Positions 21,143 to 27,511 of a stretch of 27,511 nucleotides of DNA are shown one piece after another. The notes under the pieces are model-generated. The model saw only the letters and a program-made list of their open reading frames with translations. It had not been told where the DNA came from and did not search any database. Position numbers and translations under genes: made by a program. The stretch comes from Dimargaris cristalligena (taxonomy: Eukaryota; Kickxellomycota; Dimargaritomycetes; Dimargaritales; Dimargaritaceae). How positions within the stretch are numbered: the stretch's first letter is position 1; the number at the start of each line of letters is the position of its first letter. The DNA is taken from NCBI GenBank assembly GCA_027576995.1, contig JANBQC010000380.1, positions 1-27,511 on the forward strand. Direction: 5' to 3'.

Positions 21143-21286
21143 ATATGGGTGAAGTTCAGCTTGGTTGTATAAGGTTTTAACCGATATGTGTATGGGGAAA
21201 TTGGTGGGATGTTTATTTTCAACTAGTAGTACTTGCCTCATCAAATGGATTTTTCGTTATACAGCTTGGATGAACTTCTCCCATAT
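21143..21286 (+). mobile_element. MITE-like element, copy 2
   Basis: This 144-bp element has terminal inverted repeats of about 29 bp (21143-21171 and 21258-21286) reading ATATGGG, GAAGTTCA, then TGTATA from each end. It matches the copy at 19745 across its whole length in the same orientation, with many substitutions, so both are old insertions or distinct family members. The ends again fit TA target sites. There is no coding capacity. Confidence 0.75.
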
Positions 21287-21298
21287 CCAATGTACTGG

Positions 21299-21324
21299 CC
21301 GATCACAGTTTAAACCGTGATCAG
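21299..21324. repeat. 26-bp imperfect palindrome centred on TTTAAA
   Basis: GATCAC and GTGATC arms surround a GTTTAAAC-like centre; about 22 of 26 positions are self-complementary. It lies 12 bp beyond the second MITE copy. It could be a protein-binding site or a relic of another small inverted-repeat element. Confidence 0.6.
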
Positions 21325-22776
21325 CCCGACCTGCCCTTACTTAGATAGAAATAAAAACCCTTCAGATTCTCCCCCACAGCCCCTTCTTTTACTTTCGCTA
21401 CATCCTATTCAATAAGATGCACCAGGGTTAATTTTTTTACAGCTGATATCCGGAAAAAAGTATTCATACGGTGGGGGGGGGAGCGGGAAATACATAGTCA
21501 CATACTGGAATTTGTCTGAGGCTTACGGCCGGAGTCAATGGATCGACGATACAAAATGTTGGTTGTCGCTTCTTTCGTGCTAATCTGTCGCAGATATTGC
21601 TGGTTATCGTAGGTTGGCACTCAATACTATTCATGGGTCACTCATATGCACAGAGTGGTATGCATCTTGGTCATAGACCACATGGGATTGATGCAGGCAT
21701 ATTGTAAACCCAATTATCCGTATGGTATGGAAGGCTTTGCTGGTTAGAAGCATGTTCTGCCTATTTCAGACTAACTCCTAAATAACAGCAGTGAAATGTT
21801 GCTCATACTCCCTGACAAATTGGACTCATTAGGTTTAGGTCGAGTGGTGGTTAATCGATGAATTATTATTGATGTTATTTGGCTATTATGTGTCCTATCA
21901 TTATAGCCATTTCGAATACCCCATGTCGACTACACAATTCAATAAAACTAACCACCTAGAGCCACCTACCGTCTCTTCTAACAGCCTTTTTTTGCCCTGT
22001 TTTATTGACATTCCTTTGATATTTCCAGCCTATAGGATACTTGGCTCATATTCATAACAAAAATACTAGCCGAAGATCATCAGTTCTAGCAGCTATGCAC
22101 TTTCAGGGATTAGGGACCATCCCGCGAGAGATAACAGGTCTAGTTGGTAACCAGCAGTTGAGCCCGTAAAATCAAATCACCCGGAAGCGGCTACACTAGT
22201 CAGAGCATCTACAACTTTCTGAGGACGGGCCCTGGCCAAAAATGGTCGAGTATTAACAGTGCTGGGCCCACTAACTTGGTTAGTTGGAGCACATCACTTC
22301 TAGGCATATATCTAGGGTTCACCATTCAGCTTGGATAAGCCGTGTCGATTCGATCCCCCAGATCACTAAACCGAATCCACCCCTTACCCTTGACTTATCA
22401 GACCCACCGCTGTTCACAGATAGGGATGTCAAGGAGGGGCAAGTGAAGCCAGTTGGTCAGAAGTAGGGTCACTGCTGAATACCGCGCACTCACTGTTAGA
22501 CATTCCATACGGGGAGAAGTCCGCCGGCCCTTATAGGACAAATACTGGCTCAAAGACTCCATCTTTAGAGGCGGGGGCTATAATCCAGCCCAAACAGTCC
22601 CAATTGGGTTCTAGTTTAATTATTCCACGATTTCACCGCGGTATGTTCTACATATGTCCTAGTGCGCCTGGCGAATATGTTCCAACCAGAAAACATCAGT
22701 CATAAGGCACCTAGTGCCCAGGAGTTGTTTTTTGGGGACCGACTAAGGGGGGCGCCATATTATAATGACCAGTCTA
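21325..22776. other. Gene-poor stretch
   Basis: No supported gene. The reading frames at 21869-22057 and 22284-22466 open only from TTG. There is no RNA gene, and no further MITE copy was found here. Confidence 0.45.
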
Positions 22777-22940
22777 TTAGTGCCCAAGTACGATGGGGTC
22801 CAAGTAACTGTGCCCTACCATCCCCTCCCTTTCTGGCTTAACGACTAGATATAATTCTGGTGAAAATGTGGTAGGTCGTAGCAGTTGAGTTACCAAAAAT
22901 ATCGTGTTTAATTCAAAAAATAAATCGCACAAACTAAACA

Positions 22941-23201
22941 ATGGCCTCGGTCGCTCACCAGTATCCACTGATTGCTTTTTACATGGACTTGGACGCAATC
23001 CAGAATCTAAGAAACTGCTCATTTATGAGCCAAAAGGGGATGTTTTATGGGCTGGGCGGACATGGAGTTACAAAACCCAATAGCCCACCTAGGCCGGGTC
23101 CCATTCCAGAGTCAACTGGTCTTTCTCAGCTGTTAATTAGCAACGTTACAGTTCTTATCCACTATAGGGTAGTAATCTCAACCATAAACCTAACCGAATA
23201 A
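22941..23201 (+). CDS. Unassigned 86-residue ORF (strand ambiguous)
   Basis: An ATG in good context (ACAATGG) starts MASVAHQYPLIAFYMDLDA and runs to a TAA, with a Pro-rich middle (NSPPRPGPIPES). No signal peptide or known motif is seen. The opposite strand carries an ATG-started 81-residue frame (22777-23022) that overlaps it head to head and also reads plausibly (ending GHSYLDPIVLGH). At most one is likely real. No promoter layout decides between them. Confidence 0.2.
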   Translation: MASVAHQYPLIAFYMDLDAIQNLRNCSFMSQKGMFYGLGGHGVTKPNSPPRPGPIPESTGLSQLLISNVTVLIHYRVVISTINLTE

Positions 23202-23447
23202 GTCAAGGCAGAGCCACCTGGTTTTTATTTCCGAACCGGCTAAAATATTATAATATAGGTAATATAAGATATAAAACATCCTTGAGATTAATAGGCTAGC
23301 CATACTGTTATTCAATATGAGAAGTGCGGCCCCATTCATTCTTGAGTTTAGGCTTTATACACCTTGCAACGCTAGGTATTTCTCCGTTGAGGCGTTAGTC
23401 TGCTGTCGATGTATAGGCTACTTTACCGCTCTAACGCCATTGTTCTT

Positions 23448-24659
23448 CTAGTTATCGTCACTGTATTCTAGAGAGATCCCCAAATCTAATTGGGGCTGAT
23501 ATATATTAGTGCTGGATAGCTGCCTGGTGAACATTGGCTTATTGGGTGCTTTCTCGACACTAGGGACTCCCAGGGCCTCACTCGGCGCCTGGAAACTCCT
23601 GGCCCTTGAAATAGACGACTCTACGGGCTTCTGGCCACTGCCGTTGGCCATTGGCGCGGACGTCACCGGTACACTCGGAGGATTCGATTTAGGAGTACTA
23701 ACCGCCGTCGCCGGTGACCGCCGTGGTGGTGGCGGCGGTGGCAGTAGTGGTGCCCCAGGCAAAGTTCCTGTCGAGTGGGAGGGTTCAACCCGAATGGGTT
23801 TGGTAGCAATCTGGTCCGATTTGTAAGCAGTTTGGGGACCAGATTGGGTGGGTTTGTTTTGGGAAGGTCTTTTTCTTGCATCGGCGTTCCTGAATGCCCG
23901 AGCCGAGTTTCCTGTCGACTTGGGGATTATAAATGGGGAGAGCTGGGAGGTAATCTGATCCGATTTGTAAGGAATTTTGGGACCGACCTGAGTAAACGTG
24001 TCTTGAGAAAGTGGTTGGCTCGTATCGATATTCTTGAATGTACTGGCCATGATTTCGACTCTCTTTTTGGAGAGCGGGGCTCTAGGAGGCAGGGGAGGGG
24101 GGATATTCCCTGGACCCTGAAGGCCTTTGGAGTCGGTAAGGGGGGTCTTAGGAGGTAAGGGAGGAGGCACATTTTCCCTCCTGCCGGGATATGGGGGTGG
24201 TGTTCCATTTTGTTGGTATGTATTGGCGGTTGTTCTCTGCCGTTGCTGCTGTTGCGACTGCGGTTGAATTGGGGCGACGAAGTAAAAGGGCTGGGTTTTT
24301 ACGGGTTGGCGGAGTCCTGGTTCTTGTTGCAATTGGGGGATCTGTTGTTGGGCGTTGTAAGGGGCTGGATTGTAAGGAGCCGCTGGACTGTTGTGGGAAG
24401 TAAACCCCACTTGGCCGGGGCTGTAATAAACCGGGTTGGAGTATTGTGGGTAGGAGTAGTGTTGGTTATTCTGAGTGCTAGTACCCCAGCCTCCGGTTAC
24501 TAGCCCCCTAATGTCTGGTATATTTTGGAACGCACTGTTGTAGTAGGAGTTGCCAACTGGAAGCTGTAGGTTGGGGTCTAGCACTGGTCGGTACATGGGT
24601 GAGGCATGGATGGACATGCCCGCCAGCAAGATGGAAAATATGGTCAGCGGAACCCGCAT
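23448..24659 (-). CDS. Predicted secreted disordered protein rich in Pro/Gln/Tyr with SH3/WW-ligand motifs
   Basis: The 403-residue protein starts at an ATG at 24659 and ends TAG. Residues 1-19 form a signal peptide (MRVPLTIFSILLAGMS, cleavage near Ala19). No cysteine or globular domain is evident. Residues 35-105 are Tyr/Asn/Pro-rich; 104-150 are Gln-rich with QQQQ. Four PxxPx[K/R] motifs follow: PPPYPGR (154-160, also PPPY), PPPLPPK (165-171), PPPLPPR (187-193) and PPPPPPRR (307-314). Residues 206-236 and 254-284 are an imperfect tandem duplication with a 48-residue period, each ending YKSDQI. A sequon lies at Asn339. The C-terminus is acidic. Upstream TATA-like sites at about 24804-24812 or 24924-24933 are unproven. 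The open frame of this length and clear signal peptide support a real gene; family and function are unknown. A cell-wall protein or a translocated effector are possibilities, as inference only. Confidence 0.75.
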   Translation of the reverse strand: MRVPLTIFSILLAGMSIHASPMYRPVLDPNLQLPVGNSYYNSAFQNIPDIRGLVTGGWGTSTQNNQHYSYPQYSNPVYYSPGQVGFTSHNSPAAPYNPAPYNAQQQIPQLQQEPGLRQPVKTQPFYFVAPIQPQSQQQQRQRTTANTYQQNGTPPPYPGRRENVPPPLPPKTPLTDSKGLQGPGNIPPPLPPRAPLSKKRVEIMASTFKNIDTSQPLSQDTFTQVGPKIPYKSDQITSQLSPFIIPKSTGNSARAFRNADARKRPSQNKPTQSGPQTAYKSDQIATKPIRVEPSHSTGTLPGAPLLPPPPPPRRSPATAVSTPKSNPPSVPVTSAPMANGSGQKPVESSISRARSFQAPSEALGVPSVEKAPNKPMFTRQLSSTNIYQPQLDLGISLEYSDDN

Positions 24660-24933
24660 TGTACTTTGATAAAACCTGTTATCAAAAACAGCGGTAAAAA
24701 TAGTTGGCCAAGATATACAAAAGGAGTTATCAGAAAGTAAAGAAAATGCAAATCGAATAATTACGCTCTTTACGGGTAAAATATGGGCATGAATAGTGAT
24801 AAAATATATGTAATGCCCGCTAAAATGTCGAAAAAATAGATATTTGCCGATAGTGTATTAACATATTACATGGTGCGAAGACAGGTAGCTGGTATACAAT
24901 ATTAATGGACGCGAAAATGGGCATATATATATA

Positions 24934-26390
24934 CGCATGGGTCTCATCTCGCGCACAATATCTGGCAAGATGCGACGTCGACAGCCAGTGGATAGGGAAC
25001 TCAGCTAGGGCAACTGAGTTTCTTGAAATTGTAACCTAAACGACACACGTCTAGTGCACTTCCCCGTGGGCCTTACGTTGAGCCGGTCCGCCCTATAGTA
25101 AAAAATGACCATGCGGATATTGAAAGGCACCCATTCTACGAGTGGAAATATCGAGATCCCCTCCTTCTGGTCTTATAGAGCCACCCTCACCAGACTGGTT
25201 CCGAATGAATAATCGGTGGCACCAAAAAGAGTCGAGCCAATCGGGATACTGGTTGCAGGATCCGGCATGCGAGATTTACAGGGGGGCGAGGGAGGGAGGG
25301 ATTTTTGGAATAGTGAAAGCCACCCCCTGTGGTGCGACCATGAGATAAAATTGGTGCGATCTTGGCCTGGCTAGAACAGCGGCTTATTCCGCAAAATACG
25401 GAAAGGAATGAAACGGTAATGATTAATGTTGCAATCGCGATAATGCCATTCTTTTTCGAACAACTGTCCAACGAAGGGATATTGGCGGAGGTTCTGGGGC
25501 GGTTCTAAAAATGAAACGAAGAAAGCTTGCTAATGGTCACTTGGTTCCCCCTTCGCATCTTTTCCAGCCTAACCTGTTGTCCTCCTAACAGACGACATAA
25601 CCCCCCGTTGATAACAAGGCCGTTTGGTTGGAGTGTTCTTTAGCCTTGGTTGGGTGCACAATTCTCAAAGGCCTAGCCAATGCTATGATGAAATGGATGA
25701 GTCTTGTTTCAAAATAAGATGAGTCTAAGGTTATACTCCTTGAATCCACGGTGGGCGCACTGAGTTCACAGTGTAGCCGTGGCTTTGCCGTAAGCTGCCA
25801 TGGTATCGACATCTAATTGGTTTTAGCTCCGAACCGGGCTCTTTTATCGATACCGCTGACCAAGGCCCTCAATATAGACTCCAACATCCCCATTCTGCCT
25901 TCCTCCTTCGCTGTTATTTTCGTGGTCTCAAAAAACCCAGGTGTGTCATTGGCCTTTAGAGAGCTCACTTCATCCCCAATTCCCCCATTTGCTCTTGATT
26001 TCCTCTGAACAATCTAATATTATGCCACAATTCAAATGAGTCTGACATTGAAATCTTTCCGGAACCACCCTACCCAGTGAGACAAGAGTCTTGAAACAAC
26101 CGGGCTGCCGCATCCCAACCATTGAAAACCACCTAGGGATCAAATCTGTATTCCATATCAGCTTGATCAACCTTTGTTAGCGACGAATCCTGAGCTGATT
26201 GGATTTTGAAAGTGTCTGGAGACTGGAAGTCTATGATTCAGACAGCAGGACTAATAGGGAACTTCCCTTTCTTTCCAGCAAAGCAATGTGAATCTCTAAA
26301 TAGAGCCAGACGGCAGCCTGTATTACACATGTACAAAGTAATAAACCAGGAAATCCATACCAGTAATGGCGGCTGGCCCCTCTCAAATGG
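24934..26390. other. Gene-poor stretch between the secreted-protein gene and the 64-residue gene
   Basis: A minus frame at 25585-25812 starts at ATG (75 aa, MSIPWQLTAKPRLHCELSAP) but matches nothing I know. A minus frame at 25187-25471 has a membrane-like segment but starts only at TTG. The plus frame at 26206-26550 also starts at TTG and overlaps the promoter of the next gene. A good acceptor-like TCCTCCTAACAG occurs at about 25580-25591 without a clear exon after it. Confidence 0.4.
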
Positions 26391-26394
26391 CTGG

Positions 26395-26402
26395 TATAAA
26401 TA
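26395..26402 (+). promoter_or_regulatory. TATA box of the 64-residue gene
   Basis: TATAAATA lies 172 bp before the ATG at 26567. After ATGs at 26404 and 26420, near the box and probably upstream of transcript starts, there is no further ATG until the start codon. The interval is C-rich. Confidence 0.55.
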
Positions 26403-26566
26403 CATGGGCTGTGGTCCATATCGATGCTCTACAACATCTCCGATTCTTCAACATCATTACCTATTTCCCCCAGACTATCGAAGTTCTACTCACATTATTA
26501 TAATCCCAAATCCCCTGACTCGCATCCCAAGTCCCTCCACCCCCTGGTAAACCCACCACTGATACC

Positions 26567-26761
26567 ATGGCCGACTTGCACAGTTATGTATCCGGACTGA
26601 ATGAGGGTCAGTCTATCCGAGTCCGTGGGGTGGACACCCCGAGCCAGTATTTCGTTGCCAAATTCGTGGAGGTCCTCGCGAATACCGAACGCGACCCCAA
26701 GGTTAAAATCCTTGTCAATGGTGCAGAGCAGATTGTCAGCGCCAAACGAATTATATTCTAG
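26567..26761 (+). CDS. Small (64-residue) beta-rich protein, possibly SH3/Tudor-like fold
   Basis: It has an ATG in ideal context (ACCATGG), no signal peptide, and a mixed codon usage closer to GLT1 than chance ORFs are. The pattern is a short helical start (ADLHSYVSGL), then strands SIRVRG (16-21), YFVAKFVEVL (28-37), KVKILVNGA (45-53) and QIVSAKRIIF (55-64). That order, with a strand reading x-A-K-x-V-x-V followed by V-x-I-x-x-x-G and ending V-S-x-x-R-I, resembles the small SH3-like barrels of Tudor and chromo-barrel domains. This is inferred from the pattern, not from a match. Aromatic-cage residues are mostly lacking, so methyl-lysine binding is not indicated. The frame is complete, and a TATA box with a C-rich leader precedes it. 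It is probably a real intracellular gene of unknown function. Confidence 0.65.
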   Translation: MADLHSYVSGLNEGQSIRVRGVDTPSQYFVAKFVEVLANTERDPKVKILVNGAEQIVSAKRIIF

Positions 26762-26764
26762 CTT

Positions 26765-27195
26765 GTCTAATGCACCACCGTTCACCATTGAATTCTCCCC
26801 CTAGCTCATTTTAATTGCTCGCTTGTTAATGCCCATTTGCCCATTTGGCTCAGCTATTATGTAAACGTAGCCTTTGAAAAAAAAACACATATATATATTT
26901 ATCGCACTATTCAAATTCACAATGCCCTAGGGGGGGAGAGTTCGTAGGCACTTACTACTAATTAAAGCAATAAATCAACCCTAGGCAGCTTCATATCTGA
27001 GTTATCCTAGTAACTTTAGTCTAGTTTATACAGACTAACATATAGCATTTGTGTATAGTGAGGTGTGTTATAAGGAGGGAGGGAGGCTGTTAGAGCTGAC
27101 TGTAAAATATAATCATACAAATAGTCAATAGCCTGGAAAACAAAGAAGTTGCACTGTAAAGTTAAGTCTATCCATTAGAAATATTAGTGCACTTA
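26765..27195. other. AT-rich 3' flank without a gene
   Basis: It holds a run of nine A (26878-26886) and a short TA run after the 64-residue gene, which may include its 3' end. Nothing else is recognisable until the element copy begins. Confidence 0.5.
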
Positions 27196-27348
27196 ATGTC
27201 TCATATTATTAAAAGGGCCATTTTTTTAGGCTGCAGTTACACAGCTGGACTAGTTTAAGCAATAAAGTATGGGGGTGTTGCCCAGATTAATTACTCTTAG
27301 TCCATCAAGAGTCCCAAGGATAGGCTTCTAATGGTAGGTGGGGCTTAG
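27196..27348 (+). pseudogene. C-terminal fragment of a repeat-element protein, broken (right copy)
   Basis: The frame reads MSHIIKRAIFLGCSYTAGLV then a stop (27256-27258), continues to VAQINYS and a second stop (27298-27300), and ends SIKSPKDRLLMVGGA with TAG. The last 24 codons match the minus-strand frame at 575-646, including the position of the final stop. Upstream similarity is weaker. The protein family is unknown. Confidence 0.55.
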
Positions 27349-27511
27349 ACTTAGCTAAGTTGGCTACTAGCATTAGGATGGGGGTATAGTACTAACCAAT
27401 AAAGGATAAGTATAGGTAAATGTAAGGGATATATAGTAGGCACACCTACTAGTTAGTACAAGGGGGGTGAGCATATATAGAGTTTATTGAGGTAAACTAG
27501 GGGGGTAAATA
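27276..27511 (+). mobile_element. Decayed retroelement-like copy, right (runs off the window)
   Basis: It matches 411-647 in inverted orientation, through the coding end, a 73-bp spacer, TGTAAGGG at 27421 (possible LTR start), and on to the last base of the window. The 34-bp identical core at 27463-27496 contains a GAGTTTATTGAGG stretch and a TATATA. The remainder of the putative LTR lies outside the window. Confidence 0.6.

Noticed and set aside
25187..25471. 94-residue minus ORF with a membrane-like N-terminus
   Set aside because: It begins with TTG and has no in-frame ATG, so it cannot be a stand-alone eukaryotic gene. It could only be an internal exon, for which there is no evidence.
1..27511. 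CRISPR array, rRNA, bacterial operon or phage content
   Set aside because: No regularly spaced direct repeats, no rRNA-like stretches, and gene style and spacing are eukaryotic.

Overview
The window looks like nuclear DNA of a fungus, probably an early-diverging filamentous lineage. The rank is inference, not shown. The one gene identified with certainty is a fused, single-polypeptide glutamate synthase (GLT1/GOGAT) of fungal type. It has no introns over 6.4 kb and a strong preference for C-ending codons and GGT. It sits in AT-rich, gene-poor DNA with long (TA)n runs, decayed coding stretches and mobile-element remnants. Genes seem to share one promoter style: a TATA box, then a pyrimidine- or C-rich leader almost free of ATG, then the start codon.

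Layout. Positions 1-900 hold a decayed retroelement-like copy on the minus strand. Positions 27196-27511 hold a related copy on the plus strand, so the window is framed by an inverted repeat. From 900 to 10200 there is mostly gene-poor DNA with decayed pieces: a broken signal-peptide gene (3043-3388), a glycine-rich relic (about 3950-4249), a few short unassigned ORFs, and a possible intron-containing small gene on the minus strand (8239-8873). At 10292 a good TATA box opens about 750 nt of pyrimidine-rich, ATG-poor leader-like DNA with no recognisable coding sequence. GLT1 (12578-18943, plus) has its own TATA box and an ATG-free leader of about 320 nt.

Right of GLT1, two similar copies of a miniature inverted-repeat element of about 143 bp (19745-19886 and 21143-21286) flank a minus-strand gene for a small, Arg/His-rich, cysteine-free predicted secreted protein (20073-20513). 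Further right a minus-strand gene (23448-24659) encodes a predicted secreted, disordered protein rich in Pro, Gln and Tyr. It carries four PxxPx[K/R] motifs and a PPPY motif. A 64-residue small beta-rich protein (26567-26761) has a well-formed promoter and leader.

No shared pathway links the genes. GLT1 is central nitrogen metabolism (glutamine + 2-oxoglutarate to glutamate). The others look like lineage-specific secreted proteins plus one small intracellular protein. ORFs that begin only at TTG or GTG were not accepted as eukaryotic genes.
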